This document shows positions 35,500 to 47,560 of a stretch of DNA of 64,000 nucleotides, in pieces. The notes below the pieces were generated by a model. The model did not search any database. It was not told the origin of the DNA and saw only the letters and a program-made list of their open reading frames with translations. Source of the DNA: Suillus spraguei (taxonomy: Eukaryota > Basidiomycota > Agaricomycetes > Boletales > Suillaceae); the NCBI GenBank assembly GCA_016800925.1, contig JABCPU010000296.1, positions 20,576 through 84,575 on the forward strand. Reading direction: 5' to 3'. A program made the translations under genes and the position numbers. Position 1 is the stretch's first letter; each line of letters opens with the position of its first letter.

Positions 35500-37764
35500 G
35501 ATTTGTATTTAAATTTGGGTTAAAGTGAGATTCGCGTCCTTTTTTTTTACTTCCAGATAGGTTAACAGATCATTGCAGAGATGGAACGGATATACCTTTG
35601 CGCGTCTCAAATAACAAACACGACATGTCACGCTACACACGCTTATACCTTGCATACCACGCATGTTGTCATGATCATGATTTCCTGCACGGCACACACG
35701 CTCCTTACTATACCAAGCTCGCGATGACTCAATGGACCCGGTATCGGTCGACAATCTACTCTATTCTACGCGCCACATGTGCCCTCAGGCTACGCGTTTA
35801 TTCATTGTACGCATATTTATACCTGTTTATTGGGACGTGCATGTTTCGGATACCAATTGTACATCTGATGATCAAGAACCGAATGTCTGGTTGTCTAGCT
35901 GGAACTTTCAACGAGTTTGAATTGGTAAGATGGGACGCACTGCGCGGATATCGACTGGGAACTTAGCGATTGGGGTAATGAGTGTGCTCGTGATCCATGA
36001 CGCTCTGCTTACTCGGACATGGGCTGTCAGTGTAGCTCCCCTGGGAAACAGGCTCACTGCACTCATTCGTCTTGTGCCAGACGCATAGTTGACGTTAAGC
36101 ATGCATCCTACTTGGACATGAGTTGTCAGTGTAGCTTCTTTGGGAACGGGCTCATACAATACCGACTCAGCATGTATCCATCCACTTCTAGTACTATCGT
36201 GGAGCCGAACGATTATGCCATCCATTCTTAATTCCTGGGATGGTTAGTCCAGCAGGTTTTCAGGACATAAAAGTAGGCCTAGTACGCACACCACCCTAGA
36301 ACCTCTCTGCCGGATCCCATACTAGTATCACTTCATACAACTGATGCGTTCCGTCTTGCTCGCCGTTGTAACGTTTGTAATCCGCGCGATGCCACCGATT
36401 GCTGTCCTGGCTTGAGTTGTCGCTTTATAACATGGTGAGCTATTAGTATCAGTACATAGTCTGCGTCGCATTAACCTATTGACCGGACCTTTGCGTCTTG
36501 TGATAGTTCAATCCCCTGAATCTTCATGGAGATGCCGCTAGTCCCGGAGGAGATTTCGCACGTCGTGCTAGTGGGTGAGTCATGGTTCTGCTTAGTGCGA
36601 GTGTTGGCACCGTTATTAATGACACATGGTTTCTTGGCTGACTGCTAAGTGCTTAGAGGAAAGGATTACAGTTGATTTAGTATATATGATAGAGAATCCT
36701 GACCTATAGTACATGCAATGGTATAAAATCAGGTACTGTATTGTGCGGGGTACACGGTGCTTATATCCTAAATTGTATGTACTCGGAATGCATTAGGCGA
36801 AATCAGTAGCGCTCAAGTACAGTAACCGCTGTATGTAAACGTAGCGCGAGGCGGCTGCAGCACGAGCAACATGTAATCAGGCTTGCCATGGAATCAGTGA
36901 TAATGAACATAAAACAAGCTACGCACCAAATGGAGCTATGCGGACGCGGCAAGGACATGGAAGGACATCAGTACATGGAATGTGGTGCAGCGGTCGGTAT
37001 GGTGTGCAGTAAGCATGGGATGCCGCCAGCAATGCTAAAGGAGTAAGACGGCCTTTGGACTGGTGGAGATTCCTATAGATGTGAGACGTGCACCAAAAGA
37101 TAGGGTTTTAAGGCCAGCACCAATATGTTCGTTACAGCAGGTTTCCTTACTGTTTCTTTGCACCACTCGCACTTTACCGCTACCACTAACATTATTGCTC
37201 ATCATCACTTGCTCGACGCTACATTTTCAAGCATTGTTTCAGCCACAGTAGTACTGCTACATATGACACTAGTTCCAGCAGCATCTTCACTAGCTGCAGC
37301 AGCATCAGGAAATTCACACATTCCTTGACGTGCCCTTATGCGGACTTATTTACACTTAACTGCCTTGGTGAAATTGAATCTACTTGTCCAAAATTTCAAT
37401 GTGAATGAATTCAGAAAAAAAAAGTTGAGATATATTAATATACATGTTTTATTGTATTTCGCACTCAAAAATATAAGATATGCCAGGTGAATGATGTGAG
37501 AGAGAGCAAACAAGTTTTGAGATAAGTGAGTTAAGCTGATTAAGCATGTTAAGGAATGTGTGAATTTCCTGATGAGCTTACCGCTGACTACGATGCTATA
37601 TTTGCTCACTGGTTTGACTAGGATTGGACTATACTAACAGGCATCCCCCTTTAGAGTTGAATGTTCTTGCCTAGCAAGTGAAGCAGACTAGACAGAGTGC
37701 AAGACTCACATACTAACTTAAGAGGTAGTTTATCTACAGCCCAGGTTAGGTTGTATCTTTACAT
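35500..37764. other. Intergenic stretch
   Basis: A diverged direct duplication with a 99-bp period (TACTCGGACATGGGCTGTCA at 36010; TACTTGGACATGAGTTGTCA at 36109) is present. A poly-A run lies near 37413. No gene recognised on either strand. Confidence 0.45.
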
Positions 37765-39040
37765 CAGGCACCTGGGCGAAGGCAAACATCATCTTTGAAT
37801 AAGTCCACCTCAGCAGCAGGAACAAGATAAGAAGATTGAAAACAATGCTTGTCAGCATGACCAGGACCATCAACATGTTTCAGCAAGTTGTTGCCGTCAA
37901 AGGCATCAAGTCAAGCAGGATAGAGAGGGGGCTCATCGGGTTGCTATCATGCACAGCATGGTAAGTGGCCTTGCAACAAATTTAAGCTGCTTACCTTGTA
38001 GTTGCATGCTGGGCATGCGTGGAGCATATGCCAGTGTGGCATGTCTCGACCCAGTGACTGATCAGTGAGAGTTTTCACCTCGCACACAATGGCAAGATAG
38101 GTGTCAAATGCAGCAGCAAACTGGTCATGTAAGAACTGAAAATAAGTGCACTATTCAAAGTTAGTAAGCAACTGTTGTAATAGACACTGGAGACCTACAT
38201 TGTGAAGTGCACATAGCACCTTCACCATTCCCTGCACACTGAATGATGGCTTTCTCTGGCGTATTTGGTGATAAAGCTCTAGACAATCCAGAGAGATAGC
38301 AAGTGTGGGCTGAAGAGGTGAGCAGCCAAGGTAGCCGATCTTCAAGAGTGAGACATTGGTGAGTTCATTGAGGGCTTGATCAACAGATCATTCAACTACA
38401 TTGGCTGTAGATACAATAAGTAACAATTGACTTGTTGGAGGGGAACTCACTGATGTCAACCATGGTGACATGAAAAGAAGCCATGGGTGCTTGAGCAGAC
38501 GGTAAACAAGGCTTCTGCTTCCACAGCAAGACTGCCTGGGCGAGTGATGGCATTTGATCATGCCATGCAGCATACATGGCATTGTTGCGCATGAGGCGAT
38601 TGCGCAGTGCACGTCAATGATGGTGTCTACCTTGAATGCTACAAAGAATCAGTTGAGTCAAAAAATCAGAAAATATCAAAGCAAGAAACATACCACCTGA
38701 ATACTTGCGTTCATGCAGCACTAACTGCGTGTCGATCATGACCAGTGAGTGGAGGGTGCATCTCACTACCCTCATCCTCTTCTGTGGAGTCCTCACTATC
38801 AACTGCATTGCCATCCGTAGTCACAGCTGCACCAATGACATCACCAAAGTCCGCAAAGTCACTGACATCATTTGAGTAATTATTGGTGTAAATAGCGGCC
38901 TCAGCAAGGAGTTGTTGTGTGGCAGCACTGAGCTCTAGCTTTCTATGATGAGTGTTCAAGAAATATGAAATATACAGACGACGTACCTTGGTGACTCTCC
39001 AAGTTTTCCCTTTCAAGTGCAAGTTGATCTGCACGGATCT
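37765..39040 (-). pseudogene. CxC1-type KDZ N-terminal region, truncated
   Basis: From the top: LELSAATQQLLAEAAIYTNN and an acidic stretch, then QMPSLAQAVLLWKQKP and FHVTMVDI, then LKIGYLGCSPLQPTLAISLD followed by CLELYHQIRQRKPSFSVQGM and VLCALHNV. The cysteine cluster is RDMPHWHMLHACPACNYKV, followed by LDAFDGNNLLKHVDGPGHAD and YLVPAAEVDLFKDDV. The GLLGCSP...TLExYxxxRxRxP...ACPAC order is that of the CxC1-like cluster associated with KDZ transposases. The catalytic core that should follow below 37765 is absent, and some joins shift frame. So this is a 3'-truncated relic of a different KDZ class from the intact one at 14-17.7 kb. Confidence 0.75.
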
Positions 39041-39234
39041 TGCTGAGGTTGGCTCTCAATGTTCAGGCTGTGCCCATATCTGTGATGACTGTTTCGTGAA
39101 CAGATCCAAAGGTAAAATTAAATTTGCATTTGTGGTGAGACATGGTGGAAGAGATGATAAGGTATGGGAACAACAACGCACCACAAGCACGAGGTCATGA
39201 GAAGTTGGAGAGCAGTCAACATACTACTCACTAG

Positions 39235-40020
39235 CACATGTGCATGTGCATGCATTATAGTAAATATCTAGTAAAAATAGGTCGTAAAGATGGCGAACGG
39301 CAAAGGAAACAACAAGCTCACCACAACAGACAACTTGCACAACAATCAAGAATGAGAACGACATTCCAAAGCCATCCATTCACGAGACCTCCCACAGCGT
39401 AATCATGCATGATGGTGAGGTTGAAGGTAGTGGATGTGTGTACTATAGTGAGAAATTGATAAAGATGGCGAATGGCAAGGGAAACAAGGAGCTCACCACA
39501 ACAGACGACCCGCACAACAATCAAGAATGAAAGCAACATTCTGAAGCCATCCATTTGCAAGACTTCCCACAGTGCAGTGATCATGCATGATGGTGAAATT
39601 GAAGGTAGTGGGTGTGTGTGGTATAGTGAGAAACCAATAATGGCAAGGGAAACAAGGAGCTCACTACAACAGATGACCCGCACAACAATCAAGAATGAAA
39701 GCAACATTCTGAAGCCATCCATTCGCAAGACTTCCCACAGCACAGTGATCATGCACGACAGTGAGGTTGAAGGTAGTGGGGGTGTGTAGTATAGTGAGAA
39801 ATCAATAATGGCAAGGGAAACAAGGAGCTCACCACAACAGATGACCCGCACAATGATCAAGAATGAAAGCAACATTCCAAAGCCATCCATTCACAAGACC
39901 TCCCACAGTGCAGTGGTCATGCACAACAGTAATGTTGAAGGCAGTGGGTACATGTACTATATTGAAAATCCGGACATGAAGACAGTAAACAGCAAGGAAA
40001 CAATGAGCTCACCATAACAG
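39235..40020. repeat. 168-bp tandem repeat, about 4.5 copies
   Basis: ATGGCAAGGGAAACAAGGAG begins units at 39640 and 39808, with a diverged copy at 39472, a partial one before it and a degenerate one near 39990. The period is exactly 168 bp (56 codons), so open frames run through the array on both strands (57-residue-type repeats such as MARETRSSPQQ on plus and MDGFRMLLSFLIVVRV on minus). Copies differ by scattered substitutions. It is probably non-coding satellite or minisatellite DNA. Confidence 0.85.
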
Positions 40021-40210
40021 ATGACCTGCATGACAATCCGGTGATAGTAAGAGGTTGTAGAGCGCAGAATACTGTATCAATAGCATGGAGAGATGGGATA
40101 GAGAAGGTCTGAAAGAAATTGGGGAAAAAATGAGTAAACAACGGAGCTCAACATCACACACGACGAACATGGGTGAGAATGTGGTCGTGAGAAGGCACAG
40201 AATAGGTGGC

Positions 40211-42845
40211 TAGTGCCTCCAAAGTCCGGTCCTGAACCTAGGTTTGAACTCGAACCTTTGCGGACTGGACCATTGGTTCAGTCACAGGTCTGGTATTTCT
40301 GCTGGACTGAACCCCCTAATAGGTCCGAGGTCCGGTATTTTCCTGGAGCACGTGAACCGGTCCAGACACGTCCGGACCAGTTTGAACCTGATGTATTTTT
40401 ATCCAACTTAGATTCTCAAACCAGCAACGAAGCCTCATGTTTTTGGTAAGGTTTTCTGTTTAAGCATTGTGTGTGCCCGTCGGTTTACGGTCATCCCCCC
40501 TTCTAGCCTACTTGCAGTAACTACATTACCCTCATCTGTGTTCTTCTCTTGGTCTCTTCAGCAATGCGACTTATCAAGGTGCTGGTACATTCACAACACA
40601 TTCACTGTCTGTCATTGCTAACTTCTAATGTCATTTATTTCAGGACATACTGTCCGCACTTTTGATTCACCACACTGCTGTTCTGGCATTTGTTCACACT
40701 CCGGCATTTTCATTAGATAGATTCCCCAGCTGACAAGCCTCAAGAGTGGGAACTCAGGATGGAACAGCTCGCATTCGCACCCATTTGCGGCAACCACAGC
40801 GGTGCAAACATTGGCAATATTTTGATTGAGAACATTGACAAATATGGTATTCGCACGAAGCTCGGATGGTTTACAGCGGACAATGCTACTAACAACGATA
40901 CTGCCATTGAGACTGTTGCTAACTCTATTGACCCTTCTGGTGAGGCATGAAAACCAATCGAGCATCGAGTACGGTAAGTTTGTCTATTTATGATATACTT
41001 AAGTTGAGATTACTGACAAGTATTCAGTTGTATGGAGCATGCACTCCACTTAGCAGCAAAACATTTTGTCGAGGAGGTGGCTCCTACGCCAGCAAGTGTC
41101 TTGCACAAGAAGGCAGCTCAGGCTCAGGCCGAAGATGATGAGGATGAGGAAAGTGTTGAATTCGAAGTCAATGACACTGTTGGCAAAGCACTTGCGTTTG
41201 TCACGCAGGTAAGTTATTAAATTTTCTATCTGCTATTGTATACTAACATGACACCTTTGTTTAGGTATGGAAGTCTCCTCAAGCTTGCGTCTTCCTTCAA
41301 AAATGCTGCACCGAGGTGAACGAGCCCCCATTGGAGCTTTTGAGATGGGTGCGCACATGTTGGGCCTCTCTGTTTAGTATGCTGGAGCGCATTTTTTCAA
41401 TTGCGCAAAGTAAGTCATCTACTACTGACTACATGAATACATCACTGACTCAATTTTTCAGGGAGTGAACAGATTCATCCAACTCGCTGATGACAGCGAT
41501 GAGGTCCCAAAGTTGAAGGACAAATTGTACGCTGATTTCAGGCTTTCGGCACACAAATGGGGGGAGCTGGACTTGATGTGTGAGATCCTTCAGGTTCATC
41601 ATTTCCCTCCATCTTTTACATTTAAGCTTGCTTATGTGCTGCGCACACAGGAACCTGCAGATGCTCAGCAGAGTTTCTCAGCAACTCGTGAACCAACTGT
41701 ATGGCGAACTATTCCGGTGCTCAAATATCTTCAAGAGACGTTGCAAAATATGGCCAACTCTTCAAAATTCAGCCACTTCTCAACAGCCATTGAAGCTGGT
41801 GTCGCTAATCTCAGCAAGTGGTATGGTAAGACTGATGACACGGACATCTATTTTATTTGTCTTGGTACATATTGTATTTATTTTAATGCCTCTGAATGAT
41901 GCTGACCTTTTTGATGTAGCGCTCAACCCCAACTACAAGGTCGCATATGCCAAAGACAAATGGGCCCCTCATTTTTTCGAAATGGGGATGCAATCCCTTG
42001 AGAGAGTGGTATGTCGCTTGTCATCATGCACCTCAATTGTATACTAATCTTACATAGTTTGATATATATCATCATTGCAGTGCTGTCTCACAGGCTCCTG
42101 CAGAGCCATCTGTCACTGTGCCATCTTTGCTCACTTGCCAAGGATCATACGGCCATAGTTGGATGCGCAGCTCTGTCAAATCGCATGTTGTGAACGACCC
42201 AACCACACGAAGGCCTCGTCAAGAACTTAAGGACTACCTAGATGCACCACTTGAGGATGTTGACGATGTAGTTGGCTGGTGGGGGGTACGTCTTATTGTT
42301 TAATTTATGTTGTTTGCATACTAATACCATCAAAAAACTTTTCAAGCACCATTCTATCCAGTACCCGACCATCTCCCACATCACAAAGGATTACCTTGCC
42401 ATCCAGGGATCCGCAGTTGCATCCGAGTGTGCATTTTCAAGCGCGGCATTACTGGGACTGCACGTCACAGCTGTTTGCAGCCAGCAACATTCGAGGCTCT
42501 CCAGTTGCTCAAGAGCATGTACCGTCAAGGCCACATTTCTGCAACATCCCAGGCTGAGTTTGCTGCTCCTTACGATAACTGCATTGTCGTCAAGGAAGAG
42601 TTTTAGTAGTTATTCATACTAGCAAGTTTTGTTCTCATTTTTTGTCAATTTTAAGTTTTTTTTGCAATTCAAATAACGGTTCAAGAGTTCGAACACGTTC
42701 TGAACCTGAACTGAACCCCTCCGAATGCGTTCGAAGGTGTCCGGTCCAAGGTTCGGCCACCATGCCTGAACCTGACCAATGGTCGAGTTCAGGGTTCGCA
42801 GACATAGGGCCATGAACCTGACCGAACCAGACTTCGGAGGCACTA
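40211..42845 (+). mobile_element. hAT-family DNA transposon with 8-bp target duplication
   Basis: The left end TAGTGCCTCCAAAGTCCGGT and the reverse complement of the right end, TAGTGCCTCCGAAGTCTGGT, match at 18 of 20 bases. The 8-bp direct repeat TAGGTGGC flanks it exactly (40203-40210 and 42846-42853), the hallmark hAT target duplication. Subterminal regions are rich in GGTCCGG/TGAACC motifs. At 2635 bp it is shorter than most autonomous hAT elements. It carries a partial transposase, so it is probably a deletion derivative. Confidence 0.9.
40745..42606 (+). pseudogene. hAT transposase, 5'-deleted and frameshifted
   Basis: Exons read YGIRTKLGWFTADNATNNDT (RNase-H-fold region), CMEHALHLAAKHFVEEVAP and an acidic linker, then LLRWVRTCWASLFSMLERI, VNRFIQLADDSDEVPKLKD, EPTVWRTIPVLKYLQETLQN and LNPNYKVAYAKDKWAPHFF. 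The C-terminal dimerisation region is YPTISHITKDYLAIQGSAVA with SECAFSS; there a one-base shift occurs near 42440, and the next frame continues GITGTARHSCLQPATFEAL, QLLKSMYRQGHISATSQAEF and ends at 42604-42606. The N-terminal BED finger and much of the first domain are missing. Trans-mobilisation by a full-length relative is possible because the ends are intact. Confidence 0.8.
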
Positions 42846-42853
42846 TAGGTGGC

Positions 42854-43736
42854 GCAGTGTCGGGGAGGAATCTGCAGAGATTTCCGCACATACCGATTTA
42901 GGGCAGTAAGGGCAATCCCTATTAAGTAGGCTGTAGGGAGCGCATATTTTTAATAAGGGACTGCTGGTTTGCTGCTATTATTGCTGGTATGAGTGGACAG
43001 TAATAATCGTTACTAATTAGTAACAGGATGGGGCCAGGGGTACGTGATACATTTACTAATTAGTAAGCTTAATGGTGCTAGTACTCAGGTGGTTAAATAC
43101 AAAACTGCGATCCATACTATGTCGAAAGAGAAATCGCACACAGGAGATAAAAAGCCTGTAACATGCACTGATATTTTTTCAGTGCTGACTTGAGGTGAGC
43201 AAATAAAGCCATGGTTGACGGTTGACGTTGAACATTGAACATTGAACTTCATGCTCAGCATTTTCATAAATGTTGGAGTCAACCTCTGAAATCACGAATG
43301 CCCTGATGAGGCGTGCCCCCATCAATCCGCCATTCCTGCCGGCCGTTTTAGACGCGCATTTCATTCGAAGTAGATTGAGTGACTACCAAAGAGTGTGTAA
43401 GTTTCTTGCGGTGATAGTACTCATTTCACAGCATTCTTTTCTCGCTGAATGCAGTCCTGCTAATGATTACGATGAACCAGTCACATGAGTGGGCGTGAGT
43501 GTTAGGAATTCGGAGAGGTATAAGCATGTGCTTGATGTAAATTAATGGGTTTGCAGTGACGGTTACAGTTCAACATCATGTCGTTCTGAGGAATGGATGT
43601 ACATACATCAATTCAAAGAGCCATGTAAATATGACAGACCGGATATATAAGATACATTGATACACATTCTATCGAGCTGGGAGCTTTCTATATCGCGTCC
43701 GTAGTTCGGTCTACGTCGCATTGGCATCTATCGGCA
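42854..43736. other. Intergenic stretch
   Basis: Two short palindromes containing TTACTAATTAGTAA lie at about 43012 and 43053. No gene recognised. Confidence 0.45.
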
Positions 43737-45207
43737 TCAGTCTCTTGATGCTCGCAGACTCTCCATCTTCTTCGCATACATCGCAAAACGTCTCTCATCC
43801 TGTTCAACATCCCACTTTGCAAGTACGCCGTCCAACCCTTCACTTACACTCACGATATCCTCCCTAAGACTCCTCGCATATTCCATTTCATAGCGACCCA
43901 AGAAATGGAAATTGATCAAGTCAGATGGATTCTCAGATTCTGAGCGCTGTTCGGCTAGAGTCCGGAGACGGCCTTGCTCATATGCGAGTCTGGCTTCGGG
44001 AGTAGGAGGTATCAGAATGAGCCCTGACCAAGTAAGGGAGAGCCAAGTGCTGGTAAGGTCTGCGAGGATGAAAGGGATGAAGGAGGTGGGGGCGCCTATG
44101 AATGCGAGGGTAGGATTGTAGGCGTAGAGGATTTGGTTGTAGAGGGAGGGGATGCGGGTGGGTACTGTCGTACGTGATGTTAATGGTACGAGTGTGTGAG
44201 CGCAGGTCTGGGGGTCTGGGTCTGGACAAAGGACGCGGAGGTAGGGTACGTGTGGATAGTAACCTGTTCCGAATAAGACGATATCGATGTTTTCAATGCT
44301 GGTTCCATCTTGGATGTGCGCGGCTATTTTGTCGTTGTCATCAGTTGTGTAACGACTTACGGGGCCGATGTCCTGGATGCGGATGTCAGGCAAGGAGGGA
44401 AATACAGAAATTCGGCGGGTGGATCTGTATATTGGTGTTTGGGCTACAGGAGCAAGCTGAGCAGCCATTTCATTTGCAGAGTTTGCATTTCCGATGACGA
44501 GGACACGCTGCAGGAATGTTAGTTTGTCATGGGATGTGAGAAGCAAAATTTTACTTTTCCCTCATAATCACCATGGGGACCCGTCCAGTTTATGGCGTGC
44601 CGAACTTTGTTGGATTGTTGCTTCTGCAAGTCTTGAAGACCCGGTACATTTGGAAAATGTGGATTATCAAACCAAACGGTAGTGATAACCACTGCATCCC
44701 AAGTCTCCTCCAATACAACACCGCCTTTATTCCAATCTTTCATGCGGACCGTCCATCTACCATCCACCACCTCCTCAACTCCAATGACCTCGAGGCTCAA
44801 ACGTATGTGCCCGTTCTCGATAAATGGGCACGCAAATTCCTTGAGATAGGCGTTTGTCTCTGCTGACGTAGGGAATGGCTGATATTCTCTGGGAGGTGTT
44901 GGAAAAGGGTATTCTGAGAATGAGAGAAACTCGGGTATGACATTGCCTATAAGTCCAGGGTATGCAGGTGTGGACCATTGTGAGCGACGGTCAGGGGCAT
45001 GGCTTTGATACCTTCAAAGATGGTTTTGTACTGTAGGCTTTAGGTGAGCTAGATTACTTGGTGGACATACCAGATGCCACCGACATCGTCATGTCTTTCG
45101 ACAAGCTGGACTTTTGTGAATGTTCCACGATAGAGACAGTTGCGGAGCGTTATGAGCCCGCATGGTCCTCCACCGATGATGAGGAGGTTCTTTGGTTGGA
45201 AAGTCAT
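43737..45207 (-). CDS. Flavin-containing monooxygenase-like oxidoreductase
   Basis: Three exons (45207-45071, 45011-44555, 44507-43737) with in-frame introns 45012-45070 and 44508-44554 encode 454 residues without a break. The FAD-binding Rossmann motif is NLLIIGGGPCGLITLRNC at residues about 7-24. Then GGIWYQSHAPDRRSQWSTP and AYPGLIGNVIPEFLSFSEYP. The NADP-site Rossmann motif is RVLVIGNANSANEMAAQLA, just after the second intron. FGTGYYPHVPYL is the late FATGY-like motif. Class B flavoprotein monooxygenases oxidise soft heteroatoms or ketones; the substrate is unknown. A near-perfect hairpin lies 76 bp upstream of the start codon. Confidence 0.88.
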
Positions 45208-45283
45208 TTGCTGACTCAGCGAATACACAGAATTTTCATAAAGTCAGGTTTTCTTCACCTTGACCCGCGTTCAAACGTTCAAT

Positions 45284-45366
45284 GTTAGCGATGTTGCAGT
45301 ACTAACTGCACTGTCTTCAGAATTTGATTCTGAAGACTGTGCAGTTAGTACTGCAACATCGCTAAC
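45284..45366. repeat. 83-bp near-perfect foldback upstream of the monooxygenase
   Basis: The left arm 45284-45323 and right arm 45327-45366 are 40 bp each and complementary with a single mismatch pair. The loop is TTG. GTTCA flanks it on both sides (45277-45281 and 45371-45375), a possible target duplication. It may be a foldback MITE or a regulatory hairpin. Confidence 0.85.
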
Positions 45367-45375
45367 GTAAGTTCA

Positions 45376-47216
45376 GATGACATTGACAAAATGAAGATGA
45401 GTAATATTGAGCCGAAATGGTCGACTTCATGTGGTCACCCTTCTTTATAGAAAGCCAGACCACCGTGCTCTACTTCCAAGGCTTTCACTTCTCAGAACCT
45501 TCCTAGGAAGGTAAGTGCTTCCATTTTCCTCCAAACACCCTGTGCAACCATTCTAATGTGTCATGTAGATGTATTCCCGCTACCATAAGGGAGTGACTTA
45601 TATCGTGTTTTACCACTAGGACCTAATTCAAATCAGTCATCTTCCTGCGTCTGTTGCTTTTGACCTTGAACTGTATTCTTCTCTCGTCTCTTCTTCGATT
45701 GCTCGTTCGCTCTATTTGGGCCCAAGTTCGCGTTTCGCTGAAATTCCCATGGCCTCGGTGATTCATGCCTACGTTCACTACCGATGTCGAGTTCGAGGTC
45801 GCGTGTGGTCTCGATGTTGTGTTTGGGATGAACTAGATTGCTGCGTGGCCACTGTTTTATGGGAAGACGAGGCTCACGTCTCCAATCCTCTATGTCTGGC
45901 CATCAAGGTGGTGATAGTGTCTCATTGTCCTCATTTTTAAATATCTGCTAATTTCCTGTGTATCTAGAAACTTCATTTATGTTTAGTGGTAATTTCAATC
46001 ACATTAATCCTGCTGATGATAGTGAATTAGAATTATCTTGGTATTCGTCCCTGGTCGGGGCAGTTTTATTGTCTCGTAGACGTTCAGACTCGACTTTATC
46101 GTCTATGTCATCTCTTTCGGGCTGTGTCAGTCAGGGGTTCCATAGGTTTTCAACTTAGGAAGTCTTGTCAAATGGAAGAGTGAAAGTAACCTAGCCAGTG
46201 TGGTTACCGCAACGAAATATCTGACTTGAGGCTTTTTGTGGCATAGACGCAGGGGAAGATTAGCTCTTCATCGAGGAGAACTGACTTATAGTCTTTGTAG
46301 GCCTTACGCTGCCACGTTCCTTACGGAAATGCGGCAGTGACCTGCGCTCTGAAATGAATAAAATATCAGAGCACGGTCTTGAAGGCGCATGTATGTCCGT
46401 ACCTTCTCAAAGGATTACCTTGTTGATCATTTTTTTTGCCGCCGAATATGGCTGAGATGAAATCTGGACGCTACTACTAGTCTTGCAAACACTGTCCAAA
46501 TACCCTTCGCGTCCAAGGTCGTGACTACCAACTCCCAAACCACCTTATTCACAGGTGTAAAACATGAATGTCGATGATGATCTTGCAGGTCCTGAATCGA
46601 TATCACTTGATGAGATTGACACAGCATTTGCCCCGCTGGAACACGAAAAAGATGCGACGGAACGAGTACTGATTGACGGACTGGATGAAGTGTTGGAAGG
46701 TCAAGTTTACGACTTTGCGGAGTTGGAGCATGTTGACCAAGGTCTTCTACCGAAATCCGTCGATGACGAGATCACGGTAGTTGATCACAGCTCACAAAGA
46801 CGACGGACAGTGAGATGTGGACACGCTGATGGCCTCTTCTGATGGTGTTTCTTAGCGACGATTACCATACATTGTCATATACATAGCCGTGTAGCACTTT
46901 GAGAAATTTGCCAGGTGGCAGAAGTGGCGATTCTGCCACGCCGGTTGTGCCAGCACAATTAGATGCAAACAATTCTGCCAACGGTGGGACTTGACAACTC
47001 TTGACCTGACAACTCACGAATTGAGCACGCCTTAGGGCCACACAATTTGAATCTATCCGACAGTTTCCATTTCTCCTGTCCGTCACAGAGCCGACGAACG
47101 GTGTTAGTGGTTTACTCCCAGAATGTTTAATCAGAATATAAAAGCAGGCTGTATTCCTGCTACCTGAGAGTTATTACAACGTACTCGAACAGATCCCATA
47201 TTACCTCGTGCAACCA
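45376..47216. other. Intergenic stretch with two unsupported small open frames
   Basis: On plus, ATG at 45750 gives MASVIHAYVHYRCRVRGRVW and continues to LCLAIK at a possible GTGGTG donor, but the downstream open frame (to 46158) joins out of phase. ATG at 46564 gives an acidic 92-residue frame (MNVDDDLAGPESISLDEIDT) ending at 46842. I recognise no family in either. Nothing else is supported. Confidence 0.3.
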
Positions 47217-47434
47217 ATGCATTTCTCCTTGCTCGCCATCATTCCTGCTCTGACGGCATTTATGTCAGTCAGTGCCACGCCCGCAGGAAAGATTGTATCC
47301 CTGCTGGCCACGTTTGCGGCATGCAGTCGCAAGACTTTGGGACCTGCTGCCCTTCATACTCGTGTGTAATTGGACCATATGAAAATGGAGATCCACCACC
47401 AGAAGTTTGTTTTAGATCCCCTGACAAGATCTAA
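47217..47434 (+). pseudogene. Small secreted cysteine-rich protein with a frame break
   Basis: ATG at 47217 encodes a classic signal peptide, MHFSLLAIIPALTAFMSVSA. The mature part is in another frame: KDCIPAGHVCGMQSQDFGT, then CCPSYSCVIGPYENGD and PPPEVCF, stop at 47432-47434. The C...C...CC...C...C spacing resembles knottin-like small secreted proteins of mushrooms. The one-base shift lies between 47277 and 47293, with no intron signal, so the gene is either broken or carries a sequence error. A TATA-like TATAAAAG lies upstream near 47137. Function unknown. Confidence 0.6.
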
Positions 47435-47560
47435 CCTTGTGACTCACCTCTGCGCTTCATAATAGTATGCCACATGCTTGTCGGAATCAGGAAACCTCTC
47501 CCCTATTACTTAGAAAAAAATAGATATAGTTGAAGAAAGTTAGTAGAGAAAGTTATCTTA

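Noticed and set aside
39318..39890. Long repeat-protein reading frame on the minus strand
   Set aside because: It is produced by the 168-bp tandem repeat; the opposite strand is equally open and neither has a start context or family match.
43012..43070. TTACTAATTAGTAA palindromes as a CRISPR-like or operator array
   Set aside because: There are only two copies, the sequence is AT-rich and simple, and the setting is eukaryotic.
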